A DNA stretch of 64,000 nucleotides, taken from assembly GCA_963678215.1 (NCBI GenBank), contig OY782758.1, positions 744,001 through 808,000 of the forward strand. Direction: 5' to 3'. Below are positions 28,221 through 37,356 of this stretch, piece by piece. The notes under the pieces were generated by a model, which saw only the letters and a program-made list of their open reading frames with translations, had not been told where the DNA came from and did no database searches. How positions within the stretch are numbered: position 1 is the first letter of the stretch; each line of letters starts with the position of its first letter. Made by a program: the position numbers and the translations under genes. Source of the DNA: Thiobius zoothamnicola (GTDB taxonomy: Bacteria > Pseudomonadota > Gammaproteobacteria > Chromatiales > Chromatiaceae).

Positions 28221-28645
28221 AGATTAATCTCAGTAGGCCGGATGCAATCACAAAGCAGGCGAATTTAGTTGCTGCCAGATAGCAATTCACGAAAATATGC
28301 AATTTTCAGCCACTCAGCGCGTACAACGCCATGATATTGGCGAAATCAGTCAATTGATTTTTTTCACGAAGCAAGATCCAATTTACTTCTGCGCTTACAA
28401 ATGAGGTATTAAGGCATGTTGAAATGCTAATCAGCGCAAAACACATTCGCTTGTGGATTACAGCGGCGGGTATTCAGTGTCTATCAGGTGTTATATCCTG
28501 ATGCGATTATTTATGTGGGGACTTTATTCAGAATAATTGGAAATCAAATCGCTCCACTGGGCAAACATACAACAGTTAACACAAAAATGCAGTAACTATT
28601 CTGGTGTTCTGCACAAAAACCACTTCAACCCGATCATCTGTATCC
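28221..28645. promoter_or_regulatory. Long rne/rluC divergent spacer
   Basis: About 425 bp without a convincing gene between the starts of rne and rluC. Long 5' leaders are known for rne genes, where the leader is the target of autoregulation by RNase E; the size here fits. The stretch is AT-rich with several short hairpins. I could not assign promoter hexamers with confidence. Confidence 0.5.
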
Positions 28646-29596
28646 ATGACATCCACAGACAAACCGAAAGCACACTATCTTGAGATCAGCCAGGACGCGG
28701 CTGGCCAACGCATCGATAACTTCCTGCTAACCTATCTGAAAGGCGTCCCTAAAAGCTGGATTTACCGCATTCTGCGACGCGGCGAAGTCAGGGTGAATAA
28801 AGGCCGGGTTAAGCCCACCCGGCGATTGGTGGCAGGTGATAAAGTGCGGATACCGCCACTACGCATGGCGAAACCCAACTCCCTGGCACCCGCGCAAAAA
28901 ATACGGAAACAGGTGGAACAATCCATTATCCACGAAGACACCCATCTGCTGGTGATTAACAAGCCCTCCGGGCTGGCGGTACATGGTGGCAGCGGCATAT
29001 CCCATGGCGTGATCGAGATATTACGCGACTTACGCCCGCAAGCCCCCTACCTTGAACTGGCTCACCGTCTGGACCGGGACACTTCCGGCTGCTTGTTAAT
29101 CGCCAAAAAACGTTCGGCATTACGCCGATTGCAACAATTGCAATCCGATGGTGCGATCAACAAACAATATTTGGCGTTATTAAAAGGCGCATGGCGCAAG
29201 GATCAAATGCGTATTGACGCGCCGCTGCGCAAAAATACCCTGCAGGGCGGAGAACGTGTTGTGCGGGTGGACGCTTCAGGCAAACCGGCGGCAACCCGCT
29301 TTACCGTACAGCAAAGATTGAACGCCAGCATGCTGGTTAACGCCAGATTGGAAACCGGTCGCACCCATCAAATCCGGGTACATGCGGCACATGCCAATGC
29401 ACCTATTTTGGGAGATGAAAAATATGGCGACCCGGCGGCGAATCAAGCCATGCGTCAATCCGGCCTGAATCGATTGTTTTTACATGCGTGGCGACTGGAT
29501 TTTCCCTGGCCAGAACGTGAGGCCCCCTACCACTTTGAAGCACCCCTGCCCCCGGAACTCGCTCAGGTTTTGGAAAGGCTGAATCAACCCCAGTGA
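28646..29596 (+). CDS. rluC: 23S rRNA pseudouridine synthase RluC
   Basis: Pseudouridine synthase that modifies 23S rRNA (positions 955, 2504 and 2580 in E. coli numbering). I choose the ATG at 28646 (316 residues, near the usual 319) over an upstream GTG at 28604. It has an S4 domain at the N-terminus (RIDNFLLTYLKGVPKSWIYRILRRGEVRV region) and the catalytic motif HRLDRDTSGCLL with the active aspartate, then the late motif GRTHQIRVHAAH. It converges on ygiQ with 10 bp between the stops. Confidence 0.95.
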   Translation: MTSTDKPKAHYLEISQDAAGQRIDNFLLTYLKGVPKSWIYRILRRGEVRVNKGRVKPTRRLVAGDKVRIPPLRMAKPNSLAPAQKIRKQVEQSIIHEDTHLLVINKPSGLAVHGGSGISHGVIEILRDLRPQAPYLELAHRLDRDTSGCLLIAKKRSALRRLQQLQSDGAINKQYLALLKGAWRKDQMRIDAPLRKNTLQGGERVVRVDASGKPAATRFTVQQRLNASMLVNARLETGRTHQIRVHAAHANAPILGDEKYGDPAANQAMRQSGLNRLFLHAWRLDFPWPEREAPYHFEAPLPPELAQVLERLNQPQ

Positions 29597-29606
29597 ATCA
29601 TCGCCA

Positions 29607-31715
29607 TCAGCGCTTTTGCACAGACTTTGCTGACCACCGCTTACCCACCGTCGCCGCTTGGCATCGAGACTGACCGGATGCAGGCTGCCAGCGTGGAACC
29701 AAATGCCTTTTACCATTGCCAATCAAATCCGCACGCCCCATACGCTTAAGCGCTTCGCGCAATATCGGCCAATTTTGCGGATCATGGTAGCGCAAGAACG
29801 CCTTGTGCAGCCGACGCTGCTTAGCACCGCGTATAGGATTAACCTGTTCGGAATCCCGCGAGAGTTTTTTCAGTGGATTACGTTGTGTGTGATACATGGC
29901 GGAAGCAATCGCCAACGGCGTTGGCAGAAACGCCTGCACCTGGTCAGGACGAAAACCGTTTTTCTTCAACCATAGGGCCAAATTCAACATATCCTCGTCA
30001 GTCGTCCCCGGGTGCGCCGAAATAAAATAAGGGATCAAATATTGCTCTTTCCCAGCTTCTTGCGAATATTTGTCGAAAAGCCGTTTAAATTGGTCATAAG
30101 CACCAATGCCCGGCTTCATCATTTTACTGAGTGGGCCTTCTTCCGTATGTTCAGGGGCGATTTTCAAATAGCCACCAACATGATGAGTCACCAGTTCCTG
30201 AATATATTCCGGTGACCGCACGGCCAGGTCATAGCGCAACCCGGAAGCAACAAATACCCGTTTAATGCCCGGCAACGCGCGAATACGCCGATACAGTTTG
30301 ATCAGCGGGCTGTGATCCGTCTGCAAATTCTGGCAAATACCAGGATAAACACAGGACAAACGACGGCATGATTTTTCAATCGCCGGATCCTGACACTGCA
30401 ACCGATACATATTGGCCGTCGGCCCACCCAAATCCGAAATATGGCCCGTGAAACCCGGCACGGTATCGCGGATAGATTCGACCTCACGCGCAATGGAATC
30501 CTCCGAGCGACTCTGAATAATGCGCCCTTCATGCTCAGTAATGGAACAAAAAGTACAACCGCCAAAACATCCACGCATGATATTCACGGAACAACGAATC
30601 ATCTCCCAAGCTGGATTTTTCTTTCCCGCATAGATGGGATGCGGTTGCCGGGTATAAGGCAGTTCATAGACACGATCAAGTTCTTCCGTCGTCAATGGCA
30701 TGGGCGGCGGATTCAACCAGACATGTCGCTGGCCATGTCGCTGAACCAAAGCACGTGCATTGCCTGGATTGGTCTCCAGATGGAATACGCGTGACGCATG
30801 CGCATACAACACTTTATCCTCTATCACCTGCTCATAAGACGGCAAGCGCACGACTGTCTGGTCGCGATCCAGCCCTTTCGGTCTTTTCGCAAACTGAATC
30901 ACCGATTGATCACTATTAACCGTCTTCTTTTCCGTGGCTTGATGCTGGCTGCAATCAGGTTGAGCGGCATAAGGATCCGGATGATCCATCAGGGTGCCCG
31001 GTTCATCAATTTGAGAAGAATCAAGCTCCACCCGATCCGGCGGCATCTGAGAAATCATAAAGGCCGTACCACGAATATCACGCACCTCACTCATGGATTC
31101 TCCTTTGGCGAGGCGGTGTGCCAATTCCACCACGGCACGCTCGGCATTACCGAAAATCAGCATATCCGCTTTCGCATCCAGCAAGATTGAACGCCTGACC
31201 TTATCCGACCAATAATCATAATGCGCAATTCGACGCAAACTGGCCTCAATGCCGCCAATGATGATTGGCACACCTTTATAAGCCTCTCTGGCTCTTTGCG
31301 CATAAACCGTTACTGAACGGTCAGGACGCTTGCCTGGCGCGCCATCCGGGGTATAAGCATCATTCGAACGCGGCTTGCGATCCGAGGTATAACGATTGAC
31401 CATCGAATCCATATTGCCCGCCGTGACGCCAAAAAACAGATTCGGCCTGCCTAAAGCGCGGAACGCTTCAGCCGAACGCCAATCCGGCTGGGCAATAATG
31501 CCGACGCGAAAACCTTGCGCCTCCAATAACCGACCAATCAACGCCATCCCAAAGCTGGGATGATCAACATAAGCGTCGCCTGTAATGATGATAATGTCGC
31601 AACTGTCCCAGCCAAGATCATCCATTTCTTGTCGTGACATCGGCAGTACCGGCGCAACGCCAAAACGCTTGGCCCAATATTGACGATAAGAAAAAACAGG
31701 CTTAGTCAACTGCAC
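29607..31715 (-). CDS. ygiQ: YgiQ-family radical SAM protein
   Basis: Large radical SAM protein of unknown reaction. The GTG at 31715 gives 702 residues starting VQLTKPVFSYRQYWAKRFG, with GGAG 7 nt upstream; an ATG at 31766 would add 17 residues with no family counterpart. Family landmarks are present: LPMSRQEMDDLGWDSCDIIIITGDAYVDHPSFG split over the N-terminus, and the cluster-binding CFGGCTFCSITEHEGR. The C-terminus holds the usual lysine/arginine-rich tail. Its biochemical role is not established. Confidence 0.93.
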   Translation of the reverse strand: MQLTKPVFSYRQYWAKRFGVAPVLPMSRQEMDDLGWDSCDIIIITGDAYVDHPSFGMALIGRLLEAQGFRVGIIAQPDWRSAEAFRALGRPNLFFGVTAGNMDSMVNRYTSDRKPRSNDAYTPDGAPGKRPDRSVTVYAQRAREAYKGVPIIIGGIEASLRRIAHYDYWSDKVRRSILLDAKADMLIFGNAERAVVELAHRLAKGESMSEVRDIRGTAFMISQMPPDRVELDSSQIDEPGTLMDHPDPYAAQPDCSQHQATEKKTVNSDQSVIQFAKRPKGLDRDQTVVRLPSYEQVIEDKVLYAHASRVFHLETNPGNARALVQRHGQRHVWLNPPPMPLTTEELDRVYELPYTRQPHPIYAGKKNPAWEMIRCSVNIMRGCFGGCTFCSITEHEGRIIQSRSEDSIAREVESIRDTVPGFTGHISDLGGPTANMYRLQCQDPAIEKSCRRLSCVYPGICQNLQTDHSPLIKLYRRIRALPGIKRVFVASGLRYDLAVRSPEYIQELVTHHVGGYLKIAPEHTEEGPLSKMMKPGIGAYDQFKRLFDKYSQEAGKEQYLIPYFISAHPGTTDEDMLNLALWLKKNGFRPDQVQAFLPTPLAIASAMYHTQRNPLKKLSRDSEQVNPIRGAKQRRLHKAFLRYHDPQNWPILREALKRMGRADLIGNGKRHLVPRWQPASGQSRCQAATVGKRWSAKSVQKR

Positions 31716-31766
31716 AACGCCACTCCACCGGGGAAATAAACGGCTGATTGTAACAAAAGCCTGCAA

Positions 31767-32127
31767 ACCGGCTGAACAACGTCAAGCCAGAATATTCATC
31801 AAGGTGGTTGTCGTACGGTCCAGCTAATTTCTCCGGGTTAACGCCCTACTCAATTGGTCGAAGATCCATCCAATTTTTGTGCATTATCATTAGCTTCTTC
31901 TTCAATACTTCGTACAGAAGATCGCCGAAGCGTAGGAGCTTCTATATCAACCTCATCCCATCTCTCACGTAAGGAGTTAATCATTTCATCAGCTATATCA
32001 CTTTCATTCTCGACAAACTCTATTCATTGTAAATCTTAATATCTACATGACAGAGAATTTCAACAGCCAGTTAAAACCGATACTCCCAATCAACCCTTCA
32101 CCAACTCTCACACCGGTTTTCCCTCAA
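31767..32127. other. Spacer with decayed coding fragment
   Basis: About 360 bp between ygiQ and phaR. On the minus strand, 31984-31850 encodes 44 residues (MINSLRERWDEVDIEAPTLR and on), and the frame stays open further upstream without a start codon. Its acidic, charged composition looks coding-like, so it may be the tail of a lost gene. Nothing else was recognised here. Confidence 0.3.
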
Positions 32128-32577
32128 CTATTTCACCTCTTTATCCACCTTACCACCGGCGCCAAACAAACTCGCCTGGAAATCCGACCACAACTTCATA
32201 TTTTGCTCAGCAATGCTGGTCATAGCGGTCATCGGATCGACTCCCAGCTTATCGTGGAACTCAAACTGGTGTTCATTGAAAAATAACAGACTTTCTTCCA
32301 AATATTTCGCAAATAAACCCTGTAATGTACCGCCATAGAAACGGATAATCTGTTGCAGCATCGCGCTACTAAACATCGGCTCACCAGCCGATTCGGCCTC
32401 CATAATAATCTGCAGCAACACATTCCGCGTGATGTCTTCACCGGTATTTGAGTCAATGACTTTCACACAAGCGCCTGACGTAATCAGCTCCTTGACCTCG
32501 GCCAGGGTTACGTACTTACTCGACTCTGTATCGTACAAGCGACGATTCGGGTATTTTTTAATAAGATGAGGGGACAT
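32128..32577 (-). CDS. phaR: PhaR-type polyhydroxyalkanoate synthesis regulator
   Basis: A 149-residue repressor of PHA granule genes. The N-terminal DNA-binding domain is unmistakable (IKKYPNRRLYDTESSKYVTLAEVKELI), followed by the accumulation-regulator segment with ITRNVLLQIIMEAES and a helical C-terminus. It senses PHB granules in characterised relatives and controls phasin genes. No PHA synthase or phasin gene is in the window, but presence of phaR suggests that the organism stores PHA. Confidence 0.93.
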   Translation of the reverse strand: MSPHLIKKYPNRRLYDTESSKYVTLAEVKELITSGACVKVIDSNTGEDITRNVLLQIIMEAESAGEPMFSSAMLQQIIRFYGGTLQGLFAKYLEESLLFFNEHQFEFHDKLGVDPMTAMTSIAEQNMKLWSDFQASLFGAGGKVDKEVK

Positions 32578-32829
32578 ATTGAAAATTTATATTGATTAAT
32601 ATCTCAATTCTACCAGGGTTCAGTGAATCTTATCGCTAACGGTGCCGATGCCCTCATTAAGCACGGATCAGATTATCGCTTAATTGAGTGCGGATTAAAT
32701 AACCCAACACCTCCCCACACACAAAGAAATGCCCACGCGACATGGTGTAGACCTAAATGATAAAGTGCCTCAAAGGCATGACACTGCCAATGTCGAATTT
32801 GCCCAACTACCCTGCAATGAAGTCGCCCC

Positions 32830-33210
32830 ATGTGTACCCAAAGAAAACAGGAATCGGATAACTACTCCGTCAACCAAATTGAATCCCTATGCACAGAACG
32901 GCTACCCAAATGGCGTTACGCCGAGGGCAAACTACATCGCTATTATGCCTGTCATGGTTGGCGGGCCAGCAGTTTATTGTTTAATGCCATTGCGCATATC
33001 GCCGAAGCCGCTTGGCATCACCCGGAGATCACCGTCACCTGGAGCGGCGTCAACGTTAGCCTGATGACCCACAGCACGCAGGGCATCACGGACAAAGACT
33101 TCGCTTTGGCCGAGCAAATTGAGCTTTTCGCCAACTGGCAACCTGCCCCGAACAGCCCATTGGAAAGAACACCGCATGACGCATGCTGGCGTTACCGGAA
33201 ACCCGAATGA
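32830..33210 (+). CDS. phhB: Pterin-4a-carbinolamine dehydratase
   Basis: A 126-residue protein of the PCD/DCoH family, which dehydrates 4a-hydroxytetrahydrobiopterin. The family signature is clear: WRYAEGKLHRYYACHGW, IAHIAEAAWHHPEITVTW and SLMTHSTQGITDKDFALAEQI, with the paired histidines of the active site. The frame is bounded by a TGA just upstream of the ATG. Its stop overlaps the pabB start (ATGA). No phenylalanine hydroxylase gene is nearby, so the link is to the pterin/folate context of pabB. Confidence 0.92.
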   Translation: MCTQRKQESDNYSVNQIESLCTERLPKWRYAEGKLHRYYACHGWRASSLLFNAIAHIAEAAWHHPEITVTWSGVNVSLMTHSTQGITDKDFALAEQIELFANWQPAPNSPLERTPHDACWRYRKPE

Positions 33211-34571
33211 GCTGGCCGCGCCTGCATGCACTACCTTACCAAGCCGATGCCAGCCTGTATTTTGATCGTATCCGCCATCTGGATTGGCCAATATGGCTGG
33301 ATAGCGGCCACCCATCACGGCAAATGGGACGCTACGATATCCTGGCAGCCGAACCCGTTGAACAACTTGCTCTGAATATCGAGGATCACGCCCAGCTTGA
33401 TGATCGCTTACGCGAATCCTTGCAATCTGCTGCGTATACCCCCGCCAATTTACCCTTTTATGGTGGTTGGATCGGGTATCTGAGTTATGCGCTGGGCGGC
33501 GCATGGATGATGGGGCAATCCAGATCTCAGAAGAAACACTTAACCCAGGCGGCGCGGGCTGGTTTGTATGACTGGGCGATAGTGATTGACCATCATCATC
33601 GGATCACCACATTGGTCAGCATGGGACGGACGAAAAACAGCCGTGATCGCTGGAATGCTTTATGCCGGGATTTGGAACGTCCGCCCACCGCCATCAACCC
33701 AACTGAACAGCAACCGGCAAACCATTTCAACGCCAGCACATCTTATTCAGACTATGCCCAGCAATTCGATAACATTCAGCATTACATCCAGGCTGGCGAC
33801 GCTTATCAGGTCAATCTGACTCAACGCTTTGAAGCCCATGTCACGGAAAACAGTTGGTCGCTTTACCAACGCCTGCGCCAGACCAATCCAGCTCACTATG
33901 GTGCTTACTTAGGATTTGATGACTACCAGATTCTCAGCAATTCACCAGAGCAATTTATCCATTTACAAAATGGCATCGTGCATACCCGGCCCATCAAAGG
34001 CACCCGGCCACGCGGCATGACGCTTCAACAGGACGCACAGATGCGCGCCGACCTGATCAGCAGCGACAAAGACAGAGCGGAAAATTTGATGATCGTTGAT
34101 TTATTGCGCAATGATCTCGGCAAAGTCTGTCAGCCTGGCAGCATTAGCACACCTGATCTTTTCACTTTGGAATCCTATGCCACTTTGCATCATTTGGTCA
34201 GCACGATCCGTGGCGAATTAGCCGCCGACAAAGATGCGATTGATTTGCTTAAAGCCTGCTTCCCCGGCGGCTCCATCACAGGAGCGCCTAAACGACGCGC
34301 CATGCAAATCATTGAGGAATTGGAACCGGTTAACCGGGAAATTTACTGCGGCAGTATTTTCCGGCTTGGCCTGGAAGGCAATCTGGACAGCAACATCAGC
34401 ATCCGCACGCTGCTGAAACGGGACGAGAAACTTTACTATTGGTCAGGTGGCGGCATTGTGGCCGATTCCACATGCCAGGCTGAATATCGCGAAAGCCTGG
34501 ATAAGGCGGCAGCTTATTTCACATTGATTGGATATCCGCAGGCAAAGCAAAAACACTCTCATCAATTTTAA
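33207..34571 (+). CDS. pabB: Aminodeoxychorismate synthase component I
   Basis: Makes aminodeoxychorismate for folate synthesis. The ATG at 33207 (454 residues) overlaps the stop of the pterin dehydratase as ATGA, so I prefer it over the ATG at 33183. Chorismate-binding motifs are present: NLTQRFEAHV, IKGTRPRG, DLLRNDLGKVC and PGGSITGAPKRRAMQIIEELEP, with the C-terminal IRTLL and AEYRESL segments. An IS5-family element has inserted 78 bp beyond the stop. No pabC or pabA gene is adjacent. Confidence 0.95.
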   Translation: MSWPRLHALPYQADASLYFDRIRHLDWPIWLDSGHPSRQMGRYDILAAEPVEQLALNIEDHAQLDDRLRESLQSAAYTPANLPFYGGWIGYLSYALGGAWMMGQSRSQKKHLTQAARAGLYDWAIVIDHHHRITTLVSMGRTKNSRDRWNALCRDLERPPTAINPTEQQPANHFNASTSYSDYAQQFDNIQHYIQAGDAYQVNLTQRFEAHVTENSWSLYQRLRQTNPAHYGAYLGFDDYQILSNSPEQFIHLQNGIVHTRPIKGTRPRGMTLQQDAQMRADLISSDKDRAENLMIVDLLRNDLGKVCQPGSISTPDLFTLESYATLHHLVSTIRGELAADKDAIDLLKACFPGGSITGAPKRRAMQIIEELEPVNREIYCGSIFRLGLEGNLDSNISIRTLLKRDEKLYYWSGGGIVADSTCQAEYRESLDKAAAYFTLIGYPQAKQKHSHQF

Positions 34572-34644
34572 CCAGTTGTTTGCGTTTTATAATCGCCCGA
34601 CCTTGCAAACGTACATTCGGCAATACCGCAAACTCATTTTTTAT

Positions 34645-34649
34645 ACCCT
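34645..34649 (+). repeat. Left direct repeat flanking the IS5-family element
   Basis: accct directly before the left inverted repeat; the same five bases follow the right repeat at 35862-35866, as expected for a target-site duplication. Confidence 0.6.
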
Positions 34650-35861
34650 GAGACCTTTGCACGAGAGCTTACCAGATCAAAGAAAAAGCTGGATAATCCT
34701 AGATACCGAAATGTCTCAAAGATAGCAACAGATGGCCTGGAAAAACCTCAAACAAAAAAGCTTGGCAGATGCTGCCATTGTAGAACATGTAGCGTTACAA
34801 GAGCTTGACTCCCTCAATGGGATGATTGACGGGTTAGCCATTGAAGCCCTGCTTGGTGGTATCCATGCCAAGGCCCGGGGCGAAAAAGCCTGGCCGCCTT
34901 TAATGATGTTCAAAGCCTTATTACTGCAAAGCGGGTATGGGCTGAGCGATCCTGCCCTGGAGAAGCAGCTTGCGCGGGATTTGCTGTTCCGCCGCTTTAT
35001 CGAACTGGATTTATCCGAAGCCGTTCCAGACCACAGTACCTTCTGGCGCTTCCGCCAAAAGCTGGAGCAGAAAGGCTTGCTGGATAAGTTGCTGGAGGCC
35101 GTTAACCAACAGCTGTCAGGGCTTGGTCTTTACATCAAACATGGCGAGGTCAGTATTGTGGATGCCAGTGTGATAGAGGCAAAGCAATGCCGTCCGAACA
35201 AGGACAAGCAAGGCGAACCCACCCAGGACTCAGAGGCTGCCTGGAATGTCAAAAACGGTTCAGATGGCAAACGCAAAAGCCCCTATGGTTACAAGGCGCA
35301 CATGAATGTGGATGAGGACGGGTTTATCAAGGCCGTGGGTTTTACGGCGGGCAATGTCCACGACAGCCAATGCTTCACGGAATTACTGGGCGGGGATGAG
35401 TCAGCGGTCTATGCCGACAGTGCCTACGCCAGCGAAGGGCATGATACTTGGTTGGCAAAACGGCGGGTTGGGAACCGCATCCTCAAGCGCGCTTACCGGA
35501 ACCGGCCATTGACAAAAGCCGAGCGTGAATTTAACCGTACGCACGCGGGTGTGCGTAGCACGGTGGAGCGGGTGTTTGGTGTCTTAAAGCAACATTATGG
35601 TATGGGCAAAGCGCGTTACCTGGGCTTGGCACGTAACCGTACCCGGGTTATGTTGATGGGTATCGCCTACAATTTAAAACGCGGTTGTTCAATCCAGCAG
35701 GCAAATTGTGCCTAATGGATGGGAAAACAGCAAAAAATGGCCGAAATGGCTTGTTTTTGGCGAGGGTTGACGCAGATTTTTGAACGATAAGGCAGAGTGA
35801 AACGATTTTTTGACCATAGGGTCAACGCAGGAAAAACATTTAGCTATCGCGCAAAGGTCTC
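34650..35861 (+). mobile_element. Intact IS5-family insertion sequence
   Basis: A 1212-bp element. Its ends are imperfect inverted repeats of about 20 bp: 34650-34669 starts gagacctttgcacgagagct, and 35842-35861 is its complement with two or three mismatches (gagacctttgcgcgatagct). A single transposase gene fills most of it. The element lies between the convergent pabB and hemW genes, so it disrupts nothing. Confidence 0.9.
34732..35715 (+). CDS. IS5-family transposase
   Basis: Full-length 327-residue DDE transposase. The N-terminal domain has PPLMMFKALLLQSGYGLSDP, and PDHSTFWRFRQKL follows. The catalytic acidic residues lie in SIVDASVIEAKQ, VYADSAYASEGH and the last segment with VRSTVERVFGVLKQHYGMGKAR. 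No frameshift is seen, so the enzyme is probably active. The gene is preceded by the left inverted repeat at 34650. Confidence 0.93.
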   Translation: MAWKNLKQKSLADAAIVEHVALQELDSLNGMIDGLAIEALLGGIHAKARGEKAWPPLMMFKALLLQSGYGLSDPALEKQLARDLLFRRFIELDLSEAVPDHSTFWRFRQKLEQKGLLDKLLEAVNQQLSGLGLYIKHGEVSIVDASVIEAKQCRPNKDKQGEPTQDSEAAWNVKNGSDGKRKSPYGYKAHMNVDEDGFIKAVGFTAGNVHDSQCFTELLGGDESAVYADSAYASEGHDTWLAKRRVGNRILKRAYRNRPLTKAEREFNRTHAGVRSTVERVFGVLKQHYGMGKARYLGLARNRTRVMLMGIAYNLKRGCSIQQANCA

Positions 35862-35866
35862 ACCCT
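35862..35866 (+). repeat. Right direct repeat flanking the IS5-family element
   Basis: accct directly after the right inverted repeat, matching 34645-34649. Confidence 0.6.
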
Positions 35867-35880
35867 GTAAATGAGCTTGC

Positions 35881-37029
35881 TCAATCCATAAAAATCGCCA
35901 AAAGATTATTCAAATACAACCGGCCTTTCTTCGTTGATCGCAAGGCCCCATCAACAACTTGCATCAATCCAAGACCAATTGCCTCATCAAGCTGGGGTTC
36001 CATATCGGCTATCGATATGCCAGTGCGCCGATAAAACGTCTCAATTGATACGCCTTCATGCAAACGCATGACATTCAACATAAACTCCAGCACCAAATCA
36101 TCAGGCATTAATCTTTTTTGGGTGCATACTTTATCAGTCATTGACATATAACGGTCAGGGTGCCGTTGTTTGCTGCGTCGAATCACCTGGCCATCAACCA
36201 GCGTCAACTTACTGTGCGCACCAGCGCCAATGCCCAAGTAATCACCAAACCGCCAATAGTTCAGATTATGCCGACATTGTTTATTCGGTTGGCTATAGGC
36301 TGATATTTCATATTGGACATAGCCTTGTCGCCTAATCTGTTCGAGTCCGGTCTGCATCATGTCCGCCAAGTCATCATCTTGTGGAACAGTCGGTGGTTTT
36401 TGGTAAAAAAGCGTATTCGGCTCCAAAGTTAATTGGTACCAAGACAAATGAGGCGGCTCCAGCCTGAGCAATGCTTGCAAATCCTGCATCGCCTCACTCA
36501 ACGTTTGCCCAGGCAGTCCATACATCAAGTCCAAATTGTAGTTTTCATAACCAGCGCTTTGCGCAGCCCGAACAGCCGCCAATGCCTCGGTTCCACGATG
36601 AATACGCCCCAACGCCTCAAGCTTGTCATCCTGCAAACTTTGCACGCCTATGGATAAACGGTTGACGCCAGCCGCCTGATAGCCCGCGAATCGTTGAAAA
36701 TCGGCAGCACCAGGATTTGCCTCCAAAGTGATTTCAACATCCCGATGAAAATTGATTTGTTGATTGATTCGATTCAATAAATCACCAATGGATTTTGCAC
36801 TGAACAAACTTGGCGTCCCACCTCCAATAAATACGCTCTGAATCCCACGCGCGCCAATCCATTCCTGCTCTTTGGTCAAATCATCCATTAGCGCATGAAT
36901 ATAAGCTCCCTCATCCAGTTCAGTCCGCTTGACATGCGAATTGAAATCACAATAAGGACATTTACGTACACACCAGGGAATATGCACGTACAGACTCAGC
37001 GGGATTTGTTCAGGTATTAAAAGCACCAT
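35881..37029 (-). CDS. hemW: HemW-like radical SAM heme chaperone
   Basis: A 382-residue radical SAM protein of the HemW (YggW) family, formerly annotated as oxygen-independent coproporphyrinogen oxidase. The iron-sulfur motif is C20-V-R-K-C24-P-Y-C27-D-F in LYVHIPWCVRKCPYCDFN, with the glycine-rich SVFIGGGTPSLF and the HemW-type NLDLMYGLPGQT. It lacks the extra N-terminal residues of true HemN. The C-terminus RLYLNNLLAIFMD is intact, although the IS5-family element ends 20 bp beyond the stop. Confidence 0.93.
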   Translation of the reverse strand: MVLLIPEQIPLSLYVHIPWCVRKCPYCDFNSHVKRTELDEGAYIHALMDDLTKEQEWIGARGIQSVFIGGGTPSLFSAKSIGDLLNRINQQINFHRDVEITLEANPGAADFQRFAGYQAAGVNRLSIGVQSLQDDKLEALGRIHRGTEALAAVRAAQSAGYENYNLDLMYGLPGQTLSEAMQDLQALLRLEPPHLSWYQLTLEPNTLFYQKPPTVPQDDDLADMMQTGLEQIRRQGYVQYEISAYSQPNKQCRHNLNYWRFGDYLGIGAGAHSKLTLVDGQVIRRSKQRHPDRYMSMTDKVCTQKRLMPDDLVLEFMLNVMRLHEGVSIETFYRRTGISIADMEPQLDEAIGLGLMQVVDGALRSTKKGRLYLNNLLAIFMD

Positions 37030-37356
37030 ACGTTACTGACACATCTTTAATCGATAGACAAGCCTTGAATCAACACAGACAAATGCGGCATGAAAACTCG
37101 CCGAGTTTCGGGGAAAAATGCTATGGTTCATCCATATTGTCATATTGTCCGGATTGGGTGATAGAACTGGAAAACAGCCTATGACTTCCCATTTATCCAT
37201 TTCACTCTGTTGATCAAGATGGCGCATCGTTATGCACTGTACCCGCTATCAAGATGATAATGCGTTCCAACATCTGTTCGGTGCAACAATCAACCGATTG
37301 TCCGCTTGGACAAACATCCCACAGCACACTGCCGAAGTCATGACAAAGGCGTCCCC
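37030..37356. other. Spacer between hemW and clpA; no clpS found
   Basis: About 330 bp. The adaptor gene clpS, usually directly upstream of clpA, is not here in any frame. A 43-codon frame (37232-37363) runs into the clpA start and might be a leader, but has no ribosome binding site. A minus-strand frame (37227-37033) has no recognisable features. Promoters for hemW and clpA should lie in this stretch. Confidence 0.5.

Noticed and set aside
37033..37227. Possible clpS or small gene upstream of clpA
   Set aside because: No ClpS signature in any frame; the 64-codon minus-strand frame has no start signal.
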